A stretch of 14,440 bases of DNA from Methanomassiliicoccales archaeon (GTDB lineage: Archaea > Thermoplasmatota > Thermoplasmata > Methanomassiliicoccales > JACIVX01), in the NCBI GenBank assembly GCA_028682925.1, contig JAJRAG010000005.1:1-14440 (forward strand), given 5' to 3'. The notes beneath the pieces are model-generated. The model was not told where the DNA came from, did no database searches, and saw nothing but the letters and a program-made list of their open reading frames with translations. The stretch's first letter is position 1, and the number at the start of each line of letters is the position of its first letter. Shown here piece after piece: positions 7,146 to 14,440 of the stretch. The translations under genes and the position numbers were made by a program.

Positions 7146-10100
7146 ATGGCGACAACCACCATTGGGTCAGTCATGGTAGTGGGAGGAGGCATCTCTGGCG
7201 TCCAGACTGCACTTGACCTGGCAGACTCTGGATTCAAGGTTTACCTCGTCGAGAAGAGAGCGAGCATCGGTGGAACGATGGCCCAGCTGGACAAGACCTT
7301 CCCGACTAACGATTGTTCGATGTGCATCATGGCCCCGAAGCTCGTCGCTGCGGGACGACATCACAACATCGAGCTGATCACGAACACGGACCTCGAGGAG
7401 ATCGATGGTGTCCCTGGAGACTTCAGGGTAACGCTCAAGCAGAAGACATTCCGGGTAGACAAGAGCAAGTGTACTGGATGTGGAGTCTGCGCTGAGAAGT
7501 GCCCCGTGGAGACGTCGGACGAGTACAACGAGGGAATGAGGAAGAGGAAGGCGATATTCGTCATGTATCCACAGGCCGTCCCGCTTGTATATTGTATCGA
7601 CAGAAAAGCGTGCATCGGCTGTGGCGTATGCGCGGAGGAGTGCCGTGCCAAGGCAGTCGTTTATGACAAACCCGACGAGGCCCTCGAGATCAGAGTCGGG
7701 GCGATAATACTGTCCCCGGGCTTCGACGAGTTCGATGCTAGGATCAAGAAGGAGTACGGATACGGGGTGTACAGGAACGTCGTGACCAGCATCGAGTTTG
7801 AGAGAATGCTGAGCGCTACAGGTCCGTATTTCGGCGTGGTCATGAGACCCTCAGACGGTGAGATTCCGAAGAAGGTCGCGTTCATCCAGTGCGTCGGTTC
7901 AAGAGACGAGAAGGTCGGGAACCCATATTGCTCATCGGTCTGCTGCATGTACGCGATCAAAGAGGCGATCATCGCTGGTGAGCACACCAAGGGCCTTGAG
8001 CCTCACATATTCTTCATGGACGTAAGGGCCGTAGGAAAGGAGTTTGAGGACTATAGGGAAAGGGCGGAGAAGGAGTACGGAGTCAAGATGCACAGGGGTA
8101 CGAGGGTCGCCTCGGTCGAGGAAGACCCAGTGACGAAGAACCTCTTTGTCAGGTACGGCGGAAATGACCAGATCGAGACCGAGGAGTTCGATCTCGTTGT
8201 GCTCTCTGTCGGAATGAGACCTGCGGCTGATGCCGAGAAGCTCAGCAGAAGGTTGGATTTCAAGTTGAACAAATACGGCTTCTGCGAGACCGACATCTAT
8301 GATCCTCTGTGCACTTCGCGATCAGGCATTTTCGTCAGCGGATCCTTCGCCTCTCCGAAGGACATTCCCACGACCGTTGCCGAGGCATCGGGAGCGGCCG
8401 CAAAGGCAGGATCGCTACTCTCGGATGCGAGGAACACGCTTGTGACTGTCAAAGAATACCCCGTCGAGATCGATGTTTCTGGCCAGGAGCCAAGGGTGGG
8501 GGTCTTCGTCTGCCACTGCGGCATCAACATCGGCGGAGTCGTGAAAGTCCCATCTGTGGTCGAATATGCGAGGACGCTATCTGGTGTTGTGTACGCTGAG
8601 GAGAACCTCTACACTTGCTCGGCCGACACTCAAGAGAGGATTAAGGAGACTATAAAGAAGCACAACCTGAACCGCGTGGTGGTCGCTTCGTGCACTCCAC
8701 GGACTCATGAGCCGCTTTTCCAGAACACGATAAGGGAGTCGGGGTTGAATCCCTATCTATTCGAGATGGCAAACATACGTGACCAGTGCTCTTGGATACA
8801 CATGCATGAGGAGGAGAAGGCTACCAAGAAATCCAAGGACCTCGTCAGGATGGCCGTCGCCAAGGCTCGATTGCTGGAACCGCTGAAGAAATCCCAACTT
8901 CCCGTTAACCATTCCGCTCTTGTCATTGGTGGGGGTCTTTCCGGGATGATCGCCGCATTGGACGTAGCATCCCAAGGGTTTGATGTTCACATAGTCGAGA
9001 GGACCAGCCGATTGGGCGGAAATCTGGCGAAGCTGCATCACAAGGAAGGAAGCCGGGAACCCAAGGTATTCATGGACGAGTTGATCGATATCATACGTGG
9101 ATATCCCAACATAACCGTGCACTTAGATACGAACATCACCGATGTGACTGGATTCGTGGGCAACTTTAAAGTGAAGATAACCGACGGTGAGGTCGAAGTC
9201 GGAGCGATCATTGTCGCGACCGGTGCAGTGGGATACGAGCCCACTGAGTACCTTTACGGTCAGGATGATCGAGTGATGACCTCCCTAGAGTTGGAGGAGA
9301 AGCTCTCCCGGAGGGAGTTCAAAGGGAAGACCGTGGTGATGATCCAGTGCGTCGGGTCCAGGAACGAGAAGGTTCCATATTGCAGCAGAATCTGTTGTTC
9401 CACGGCCATGATGAACGCGATCGAACTGAAGAAGCAACATCCGACCTCTGAGGTCTACGTATTCCACAGGGACATCCGGACATATGGGTTCAGGGAGGAT
9501 CTCTATAGAGAGGCGGGACAGCTTGGGGTGAATTTCATCAGAATCCCAGAGGCGAGCATGCCACAGCTCGAAAGCAGTGAGGGCAGGCTGAAGATCATTG
9601 CCAGAGACGTTGTGCTCAATGAGGACTTGGTCATCTGGCCGGACACTGTGGTGCTGAGCGTGGGAGTAAGGCCCAACAAGGACAACGAGGAGCTTGCCAA
9701 GATGTTGAAGGTCCCGCTCAGCAAGGATCGGTATTTCCTGGAAGCGCACATGAAGCTCCGCCCTGTCGACTTCGCGACCGAAGGTATCTTCCTTGCAGGG
9801 ATGGCCCACTGGCCAAAGTTCGTCGATGAGGCGATCGCCCAGGCATCCGGAGCCGCCGCTCGCGCCGTTACGATAATCTCCAAGGACACCCTCGATACGG
9901 AGGGCATCATAGCTGCGGTCAACGAAGACATATGCGACGGTTGCGGTATCTGTGAGCCAGTATGCGAGTACAAGGCAATTCAAATCGTGAAGATCTCGGA
10001 CAGCCAGGAGAAGCTGAAGGCAATCGTCAATGAAGGTCTATGTAAGGGCTGCGGAGCTTGTGTTGCCGGCTGTCCGTCCGGAGCAATGGAACAGAAGGGC

Positions 10101-10160
10101 TACAAAACATCACAGGTGATCGCGATGATCGACACGGCCCTTGAACGAGGTGATTCCTGA
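7146..10160 (+). CDS. hdrA: Fused double HdrA flavoprotein (1004 residues)
   Basis: Two HdrA units lie in one chain, where HdrA of methanogens has about 650 residues. Unit 1 has an FAD motif (GGGISG, 13-18), an inserted ferredoxin domain (C109 series and C156 series), and a cysteine block (C249, C262, C266, C267). A linker near 430-450 follows. Unit 2 has the N-terminal domain CHCGINIGG (C456, C458), a second FAD motif (GGGLSG, 595-600), a second cysteine block (C735, C746, C750, C751), and a C-terminal ferredoxin domain (C930 and C966 series). Only unit 1 has the inserted ferredoxin domain, and only unit 2 has the N-terminal and C-terminal domains. It therefore equals the two proteins at 3230-6375 joined together. 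Its position before mvhD, mvhG and mvhA suggests it takes electrons from hydrogen. The role is known from the family; the division of labour between its two flavins is not. Confidence 0.95.
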   Translation: MATTTIGSVMVVGGGISGVQTALDLADSGFKVYLVEKRASIGGTMAQLDKTFPTNDCSMCIMAPKLVAAGRHHNIELITNTDLEEIDGVPGDFRVTLKQKTFRVDKSKCTGCGVCAEKCPVETSDEYNEGMRKRKAIFVMYPQAVPLVYCIDRKACIGCGVCAEECRAKAVVYDKPDEALEIRVGAIILSPGFDEFDARIKKEYGYGVYRNVVTSIEFERMLSATGPYFGVVMRPSDGEIPKKVAFIQCVGSRDEKVGNPYCSSVCCMYAIKEAIIAGEHTKGLEPHIFFMDVRAVGKEFEDYRERAEKEYGVKMHRGTRVASVEEDPVTKNLFVRYGGNDQIETEEFDLVVLSVGMRPAADAEKLSRRLDFKLNKYGFCETDIYDPLCTSRSGIFVSGSFASPKDIPTTVAEASGAAAKAGSLLSDARNTLVTVKEYPVEIDVSGQEPRVGVFVCHCGINIGGVVKVPSVVEYARTLSGVVYAEENLYTCSADTQERIKETIKKHNLNRVVVASCTPRTHEPLFQNTIRESGLNPYLFEMANIRDQCSWIHMHEEEKATKKSKDLVRMAVAKARLLEPLKKSQLPVNHSALVIGGGLSGMIAALDVASQGFDVHIVERTSRLGGNLAKLHHKEGSREPKVFMDELIDIIRGYPNITVHLDTNITDVTGFVGNFKVKITDGEVEVGAIIVATGAVGYEPTEYLYGQDDRVMTSLELEEKLSRREFKGKTVVMIQCVGSRNEKVPYCSRICCSTAMMNAIELKKQHPTSEVYVFHRDIRTYGFREDLYREAGQLGVNFIRIPEASMPQLESSEGRLKIIARDVVLNEDLVIWPDTVVLSVGVRPNKDNEELAKMLKVPLSKDRYFLEAHMKLRPVDFATEGIFLAGMAHWPKFVDEAIAQASGAAARAVTIISKDTLDTEGIIAAVNEDICDGCGICEPVCEYKAIQIVKISDSQEKLKAIVNEGLCKGCGACVAGCPSGAMEQKGYKTSQVIAMIDTALERGDS

Positions 10161-10618
10161 TGATGGCAACGAACGCAGAGAAGCTGGTCGACGAATCAAC
10201 CGCGAGTGAGGAATGGGATCCGAAGATCATCGTTTTCTGCTGCAACTGGTGCTCTTACGCTGGGGCGGACTTAGCTGGAGTGAGCAGACTTCAGATGCCG
10301 ACCGATTTTCTTGTTATTAGGACAATGTGCTCCGCGAGGGTGGATCCTGAGTTCGTGCTCAGGGCGTTCGCGAAGGGAGCCGACGGCGTTCTCGTCGCAG
10401 GTTGTCATCCTGCTGACTGCCATTACATCGGAGGCAACTACAGGACCCGAAGAAGGATTGCGATATTGAGGGTGCTCCTTGAGCAATATGGCTTCGACCC
10501 AGATCGCCTAAGGCTCGAATGGATATCCGCTTCGGAGGGGGAGAAGTTCCAGAAGACGATTCGAGAGTTCACAGAGAGGATCAAGGAAATCGGCCCGAAC
10601 CCATTGAAGGAGGACTGA
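10160..10618 (+). CDS. mvhD: MvhD-type [2Fe-2S] electron-transfer subunit (module C)
   Basis: This MvhD of 152 residues has a longer N-terminal tail of about 16 residues before the conserved core. The cysteine pattern is complete: CCNWCSY, MCSAR and GCHPADCHY, the last with Pro-Ala where the other two copies have Ile-Gly. GAGGTGA at 10147-10153 lies 6 bases before ATG 10160, which overlaps the hdrA stop by one base (TGATG), so the first of two tandem ATGs is preferred. With mvhG and mvhA close downstream, this is the copy most likely to serve the hydrogenase. It stops after GPNPLKED, exactly where the module B homologue continues into its winged-helix-like domain; the homologous continuation lies in the +1 frame immediately after this stop. 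Confidence 0.95.
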   Translation: MMATNAEKLVDESTASEEWDPKIIVFCCNWCSYAGADLAGVSRLQMPTDFLVIRTMCSARVDPEFVLRAFAKGADGVLVAGCHPADCHYIGGNYRTRRRIAILRVLLEQYGFDPDRLRLEWISASEGEKFQKTIREFTERIKEIGPNPLKED

Positions 10619-10658
10619 TATCATCAGAGTCCAGAAGAAGCTCGACGCTGCGATTAGG

Positions 10659-10994
10659 ATGATGGAAGGAGAGCGAATTCGATGGCTCCTCGGTAAACGA
10701 CCCACTCTGACGACCAAGGGCAACGTGTTCGACGAAATCGTCACAGAGACAAGGTTCGACGTGATTCTTTACAATGCATCTGTTGTCGAAATCGACAGGA
10801 ACATGATTCTTGGGGAGCTGGAGAGCGGGCCAAAGACGATCCACCAGCTTTACGAACTTACTGGCATACTCAAACCGGATCTCGTGAAGCATTTGATAGC
10901 TCTCAGGAAATGGGGTAAGGTGGACTACGCGGGAAGAGATGGAAGGTCACCATTGTATCGTTTGAATGTTCCAGTTGCGGAAGAGGTGGAATGA
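10659..10994 (+). CDS. Winged-helix-like protein homologous to the C terminus of the module B MvhD fusion
   Basis: The product has 111 residues from the first standard start. It matches the C-terminal domain of the protein at 6372-7145: a WLLGKRPTLTTKGNVFDEI segment against the KGNVYGEM segment there, and then a helix-turn-helix-like region (DRNMILGELESG through HLIALRKWG) and a short C-terminal strand pair, typical of winged-helix folds. The similarity begins before this ATG: the frame stays open back through ATC 10620 into the end of mvhD, and that stretch resembles the helix joining the two domains in the fused homologue. A strong AAGGAGG at 10607-10613 precedes it, but no ATG, GTG or TTG lies in frame there. 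The true product may therefore be about 13 residues longer or be fused to MvhD by a frameshift. Role unknown. Confidence 0.8.
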   Translation: MMEGERIRWLLGKRPTLTTKGNVFDEIVTETRFDVILYNASVVEIDRNMILGELESGPKTIHQLYELTGILKPDLVKHLIALRKWGKVDYAGRDGRSPLYRLNVPVAEEVE

Positions 10995-12007
10995 TGGACA
11001 AGATCAAGATCGCAATGTATTGGGGTGCAGGTTGCGGCGGCTGCGACGTCGCACTGCTAGACATCGACGAGAAGATACTCGGCGTCGCGAGTATCGCCGA
11101 CATAGCATTCTGGCCTTTGGCAGTTGACGCCAAGCTGAAAGACGTCGAGGCGATGCCGGATGGCGCCATAACTCTGACGCTCTACAACGGCGCTGTGAGG
11201 AACAGTGAGAACGAACATGTGGCCAAGTTGTTAAGGAAGAAATCCAAACTCCTCGTGTCTTTCGGTTCCTGCGCCTGCTTCGGGGGAGTTCCTGGATTGG
11301 CAAATGTCACAAACAGAGAGGAGATAATGGATTACGTGTACAAGCAGACGTTCTCCTCGGTAAACGAAGAAGGGACTATCCCGCTTCATATAGCAAAAAT
11401 GCCCGAAGGAAACCTTGAGCTTCCAATTCTCTATGACACGGTTCTGATGCTGGAGGATGTCGTTGACGTCGACTATTTCATGCCGGGTTGTCCTCCCACC
11501 GTCGATCAAATAAATCAGTTCCTTGGGATCGTTACCAATCACCTGACGACCGGATCTCCTCTTCCGCCCAAAGGAGCCGTCATCGCTTCGGATAAGACAT
11601 TGTGTGACGAGTGTGGAAGGAAGAAGCAGGTCAAGTCGATTGAAAGGATATATCTACCTTTTGAGATTGACATCGATCCGACCAAGTGCATGCTGGAGCA
11701 AGGAGTCATTTGCATCGGACCTGCAACGAGGGCCGGATGCGGGGCGAAATGCCTGAATGGCAACCAGCCTTGCAGGGGGTGCATGGGCCCGACCGCAGCA
11801 GTGATGGATCAGGGCGGTAGCATGCTGAGCGCTCTGGCTTCGATATTCAAGGTCTCCGACAGGGAAAGCCAGCTGAGTGAGGACGAAATCCTCACGCTCA
11901 TGTCGCAGGTCAAAGACCCCCTGGGCACATTCTACGCGTTCACGATGCCCAAGTCAATAATCAAGAGGAAGATCAAGGAGAGGAAGAAAGGAGCTGTGAA
12001 ACAATGA
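10991..12007 (+). CDS. mvhG: F420-non-reducing [NiFe] hydrogenase small subunit MvhG
   Basis: MvhG carries the iron-sulfur relay from the NiFe site to MvhD. The N-terminal part shows the proximal-cluster ligands: GAGCGGC (C15, C18), GSCACFGG (C94, C96) and PGCPPT (C167). The C-terminal part adds cysteines for two further clusters: C205, C208, C233, C241, C250, C254, C261, C264. At 338 residues it is of family length, and it has no twin-arginine signal, as expected for a cytoplasmic group 3 hydrogenase. Two tandem ATGs sit at the junction with the preceding stop. The first gives an ATGA overlap; the second, at 10994, is better spaced from GAGGTGG at 10983-10989, so the protein may start one residue later. 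A four-base ATGA overlap also joins it to mvhA. Confidence 0.95.
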   Translation: MMDKIKIAMYWGAGCGGCDVALLDIDEKILGVASIADIAFWPLAVDAKLKDVEAMPDGAITLTLYNGAVRNSENEHVAKLLRKKSKLLVSFGSCACFGGVPGLANVTNREEIMDYVYKQTFSSVNEEGTIPLHIAKMPEGNLELPILYDTVLMLEDVVDVDYFMPGCPPTVDQINQFLGIVTNHLTTGSPLPPKGAVIASDKTLCDECGRKKQVKSIERIYLPFEIDIDPTKCMLEQGVICIGPATRAGCGAKCLNGNQPCRGCMGPTAAVMDQGGSMLSALASIFKVSDRESQLSEDEILTLMSQVKDPLGTFYAFTMPKSIIKRKIKERKKGAVKQ

Positions 12008-13515
12008 GCCCCGAGATAACGGATCAGACTCATAAGACCAAAGAGAAACGCATCACGATTGATCCCATCACACGATTGGAAGGTCACGGTAAGATCGAGA
12101 TATTCCTCGACGACACGGGCAATGTTCGGAACGCCTACTGGCAGGTGCCAGAACTTAGGGGCTTCGAGAAATTCTGCATTGGTAGGTCCGTCGACGAGCT
12201 GAACAAGCTCACCGCCAGACTATGTGGGGTATGCCCAGGGGCGCACCACATGGCTTCCACAAAGGCGCTGGATGGTGTATATGACGCGGATCCGCCCGAC
12301 GCAGCAAAGAAACTGAGGGAGCTGTTCTACTCTGCCCATTATGTTCACAGTCACATAGCACACTTCTATGCTCTGGCGGGACCCGACTTCGTGGTCGGAC
12401 CGGCGGCACCGGCCGCAAAGAGGAACATCCTTGGGGTCGTGGATGCAGTGGGAGTGAAGATCGGCGGAGAGGTCATCAAGCACCGGTCCTACGCCCAGAA
12501 AATCCAGGAAATGCTCGGTGGCAAGGCCACGCACCCTGTTTGCGGCATACCCGGAGGGATGTCCAAGCCGTTGAGCGAGGAAGAGAGGGTGGAAGTCGAG
12601 AGGATGGCAAGATCCTGCGTCGAATTCTCGAGATTCACGAACAAGGTGTTCGAGGATGTCGTGCTCAAGAACCCGGACTACATGGCGCTGATCACCAATC
12701 CCGACATATTCTATCACGAAACATACTACATGGGCATGGTTGATGGAGACAATAAGATCAACTTCTATGATGGGATGCTGAGGGTCGTGGACCCAAAGGG
12801 CAACGAGACCTACAAGTTCAAGCCGAGCGACTATTTGGACTATATTGCGGAGCATGTCGAGCCGTGGAGTTATGAGAAGTTCTGCTACTTGGCCAAGAAA
12901 GGCTGGAAGGGACTTGTCGACGGCGTCGATAGCAGCATCTACAGAGCAGCACCGCTCGCTAGGATCAATGTCTCGAGTGGCTTCACAACCCCGCTCGCCC
13001 AAGCAGAGTACGAGAAAATGATTGGGTTCTTCCGCGATGCCGGAGTCAAGGGACCGATTCACCACACTCAGGTCTATCACTGGGCAAGAGTCATCGAATT
13101 GATTTACGCCTCAGAGAGGTTGCTGGAACTAGCTCAAGATTCGGAGATTACCAGCAAGGACATCAAGACCCGGGTCAAGACCCCAGGCGAGGGCGTTGGC
13201 TGCGTAGAAGCGCCGAGAGGTACGCTCATCCACCACTACGTCTCGGACGAGAATGGCATTACTCAGGACGTGAACCTAATCGTCGGCACCACGAACAACA
13301 ACGCTGCGATCAATATGAGCGTGAGGAAAGCGGCTCATGCCCTAATAAAGGACTGGGAGGTTTCGCCGGGGTTGTTGAACACGATAGAGATGGCTTACCG
13401 CGCATATGACCCGTGCAACTCCTGCGCGACGCACACACTGCCTGGACAGATGCCGCTGCTGGTGAACATAAGACGTTCCGATGGGTCGATCTTCAAGACG
13501 CTCGCAAATCCCTGA
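12004..13515 (+). CDS. mvhA: F420-non-reducing [NiFe] hydrogenase large subunit MvhA
   Basis: The catalytic subunit splits H2 at a NiFe(CN)2CO centre. Both metal-binding motifs are intact: RLCGVCPGAHH with C74 and C77 near the N terminus, and DPCNSCATH with C471 and C474 near the C terminus. The second Ni ligand pair uses Cys, so this is not a selenoprotein. RLEGHG (E26) is also typical. The length of 503 residues is somewhat above the roughly 470 of methanogen MvhA. About 26 residues follow His477; many NiFe large subunits lose such a tail to a maturation protease, and that may apply here, although no protease gene lies in the window. Gene order mvhD, winged-helix gene, mvhG, mvhA resembles the mvhDGA order of methanogens with one gene inserted. 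AAAGGAGC lies 9 bases before the start. Confidence 0.96.
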   Translation: MSPEITDQTHKTKEKRITIDPITRLEGHGKIEIFLDDTGNVRNAYWQVPELRGFEKFCIGRSVDELNKLTARLCGVCPGAHHMASTKALDGVYDADPPDAAKKLRELFYSAHYVHSHIAHFYALAGPDFVVGPAAPAAKRNILGVVDAVGVKIGGEVIKHRSYAQKIQEMLGGKATHPVCGIPGGMSKPLSEEERVEVERMARSCVEFSRFTNKVFEDVVLKNPDYMALITNPDIFYHETYYMGMVDGDNKINFYDGMLRVVDPKGNETYKFKPSDYLDYIAEHVEPWSYEKFCYLAKKGWKGLVDGVDSSIYRAAPLARINVSSGFTTPLAQAEYEKMIGFFRDAGVKGPIHHTQVYHWARVIELIYASERLLELAQDSEITSKDIKTRVKTPGEGVGCVEAPRGTLIHHYVSDENGITQDVNLIVGTTNNNAAINMSVRKAAHALIKDWEVSPGLLNTIEMAYRAYDPCNSCATHTLPGQMPLLVNIRRSDGSIFKTLANP

Positions 13516-13571
13516 ACCAGCTCGACTTTCGTTCGCTTTCAGTATCATTCACGAAATCCGATGTCGGAGCG

Positions 13572-13619
13572 TCTAGGGATGCGAAAACGATATGAATAGA
13601 ATCTGGAATAGTCCCTAGA
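13572..13619. promoter_or_regulatory. 8-bp inverted repeat in the spacer before the DUF2148 gene, possible operator
   Basis: TCTAGGGA at 13572-13579 is exactly mirrored by TCCCTAGA at 13612-13619, with 32 bases between. The enclosed stretch is AT-richer, includes a weak TATA-like ATATGAATA near 13590, and holds two copies of GAATAG (13594 and 13606). The long loop argues against a terminator hairpin; a dimeric regulator binding around a promoter fits better. The right arm ends just before the ribosome site AAGGTG (13619-13624), 7 bases before ATG 13632. This 116-base spacer is the only clear break in the operon after 3230, so the downstream gene may have its own promoter. Confidence 0.4.
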
Positions 13620-13631
13620 AGGTGTTGGAGA

Positions 13632-14147
13632 ATGAATGAGGCTGTCAAGATCGTCGCGGAACTCATGGCGTTGTCGGCCAAGACCGCCCCCAAGGGATTG
13701 GGCAAGGATTTCATCGATATCATTGTCGTCACGGGTCCGGAACTCAAGAAGCTCGGGGAGACTATGGTCAAAATGTCGAAGGAAAGGAACGAACCTGGGT
13801 TCGCAAGAGACGGGAAGAATGTGTTGGATTCAATGGGCGCTGTACTACTGGGCCTGCGTGATCACCCGCCCAATGGCGTCGATTGCGCAGCCTGTGGAAT
13901 GACATGTGAGCAGATGAGGAGAAGCAATCTTGAAGGAGCTTTCGTTGGTCCGAACTGCATGTTCAGGCTACTGGATCTCGGAATCGCAATCGGTTCCGCC
14001 GTGAAGACGGCGAGCCTTCACAATGTTGACAACAGGGTCATGTATCGGGTTGGGGTCGCAGCAAGGGAAGCAGGCCTCATGAAGTCTCGAGTCATAATTG
14101 GAATCCCGCTAAGCGCCACTACGAAGAGCGTCTACTTCGATCGTTGA
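13632..14147 (+). CDS. DUF2148 family protein (ferredoxin-domain-containing, COG4739-like)
   Basis: The 171-residue product fits the DUF2148 family of uncharacterised archaeal and anaerobic bacterial proteins. It has an N-terminal helical part (AVKIVAELMALSAKTAPKG), a central cysteine cluster CAACGMTC (residues near 85-92) with a further Cys in GPNCM near residue 115, and the typical GIAIGSAVKTAS segment after it. The cysteines could bind an iron-sulfur cluster. It follows mvhA on the same strand but behind a 116-base spacer with an inverted repeat, so it may be transcribed separately. Its function is not established. The context suggests a link to anaerobic redox metabolism or iron-sulfur handling, but no more than that. 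The start at 13632 is supported by AAGGTG; the next ATG at 13636 is in another frame. Confidence 0.85.
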   Translation: MNEAVKIVAELMALSAKTAPKGLGKDFIDIIVVTGPELKKLGETMVKMSKERNEPGFARDGKNVLDSMGAVLLGLRDHPPNGVDCAACGMTCEQMRRSNLEGAFVGPNCMFRLLDLGIAIGSAVKTASLHNVDNRVMYRVGVAAREAGLMKSRVIIGIPLSATTKSVYFDR

Positions 14148-14440
14148 ACGATTAGACTCTTGATGGTTCCGAGGCATATGCCATCAACAAGGTAGATCTC
14201 GGCCCGATCGATGTCGACCATGTCGTTTGAGAACAACGGTCCCAATAGCTTCCTGCCCTTCAAGTTGACAGGAGATCCTCCGAGGATCCGATTCAGGGCG
14301 GGAATGACTATCAGCTCGCTAGGCAGTTCCGTGTATCTCTGATGTGCTTTGTCATTCACCTCACATCTCAACCAGCAACGTTCCGCAGAGATGTTGCCGA
14401 GTCCCTCCTGAAAGACAACGGTCGGGTGATTGTGTGCCAA
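14132..14440 (-). CDS. Unrecognised protein, C-terminal part (5' end beyond window edge)
   Basis: An open frame on the minus strand runs from the window edge to a TAG near 14132, overlapping the end of the DUF2148 gene by 16 bases in a tail-to-tail arrangement. I do not recognise the product. The 102 visible residues are a mix of charged and hydrophobic stretches (for example LIVIPALNRILGG, then KLLGPLFSNDMVDIDRAEIY) without cysteine motifs, membrane segments or repeats. Codon choice resembles the rest of the window (AGG/AGA arginine, GTC, ATC, CTC), and no plus-strand frame competes here, which supports a real gene. The TTG at the very edge is probably not the start. It belongs to a different transcription unit from the Hdr-Mvh cluster. 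Confidence 0.55.
   Translation of the reverse strand: MAHNHPTVVFQEGLGNISAERCWLRCEVNDKAHQRYTELPSELIVIPALNRILGGSPVNLKGRKLLGPLFSNDMVDIDRAEIYLVDGICLGTIKSLIVQRSK

Noticed and set aside
10607..10622. prfB-like programmed +1 frameshift as the firm explanation of the mvhD / winged-helix junction
   Set aside because: There is a Shine-Dalgarno-like AAGGAGG next to the TGA, but the codon before the stop is GAC, which gives no obvious re-pairing in +1. I keep the junction as an open finding and do not call a recoding site.
12004..13515. Selenocysteine in the hydrogenase or HdrA proteins
   Set aside because: All expected metal-ligand positions are Cys codons, and no in-frame TGA interrupts conserved motifs in MvhA or the HdrA proteins.
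13572..13619. Rho-independent-type terminator after mvhA
   Set aside because: The arms are only 8 bp with a 32-base loop, and no T-run follows the right arm.
1..14440. CRISPR array, insertion sequence, tRNA or rRNA gene
   Set aside because: No array-like repeats, transposase motifs, terminal inverted repeats of a mobile element, or recognisable tRNA/rRNA sequence were seen. Repeated sequence in the window comes from paralogous HdrA and MvhD genes.

Overview
The window is a dense, almost entirely plus-strand gene cluster for cytoplasmic flavin-based electron bifurcation: heterodisulfide reductase (Hdr) subunits combined with an F420-non-reducing [NiFe] hydrogenase (Mvh). Several features suggest an archaeon, probably a Euryarchaeota/Thermoplasmatota-type lineage. 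The gene content fits (HdrA, MvhD, HdrD-like, MvhG, MvhA, DUF2148), Shine-Dalgarno sites are GGAGGTG-like, many junctions are ATGA/TTGA overlaps, and AGA/AGG is used heavily for arginine. The taxon is inferred, and some anaerobic bacteria carry related clusters. No methyl-CoM reductase gene lies in the window, so methanogenesis cannot be assumed.

Layout. Module A (1-3083) has the C-terminal part of an HdrA (cut by the window edge), an MvhD, a soluble HdrC-HdrB fusion (HdrD-like) with two complete CCG domains, and a small protein with a duplicated four-cysteine motif. A spacer of about 146 bases follows, with at most one doubtful small ORF. Module B (3230-7145) has an HdrA pair made as two separate polypeptides and an MvhD fused to a C-terminal winged-helix-like domain. 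Module C (7146-13515) has the same HdrA pair as one 1004-residue chain, an MvhD, a separately encoded winged-helix-like protein, and the hydrogenase small (MvhG) and large (MvhA) subunits. A 116-base spacer with an 8-bp inverted repeat leads to a DUF2148 gene (13632-14147). A convergent, unrecognised minus-strand gene then runs off the right edge.

How the genes may work together. In known Mvh-Hdr complexes, H2 is oxidised by MvhA, electrons pass through MvhG and the [2Fe-2S] protein MvhD to HdrA, and the HdrA flavin bifurcates them to ferredoxin and to HdrB, which reduces a disulfide. Here three HdrA-MvhD modules share one visible hydrogenase and one visible HdrB-type subunit. This suggests either one large assembly or a set of interchangeable complexes; the sequence cannot decide between them. 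The most unusual points are the mirrored gene fusions and fissions between modules B and C, the winged-helix-like domain tied to MvhD (with a possible frameshift or non-AUG start in its module C copy), and the duplicated Cys-motif protein.
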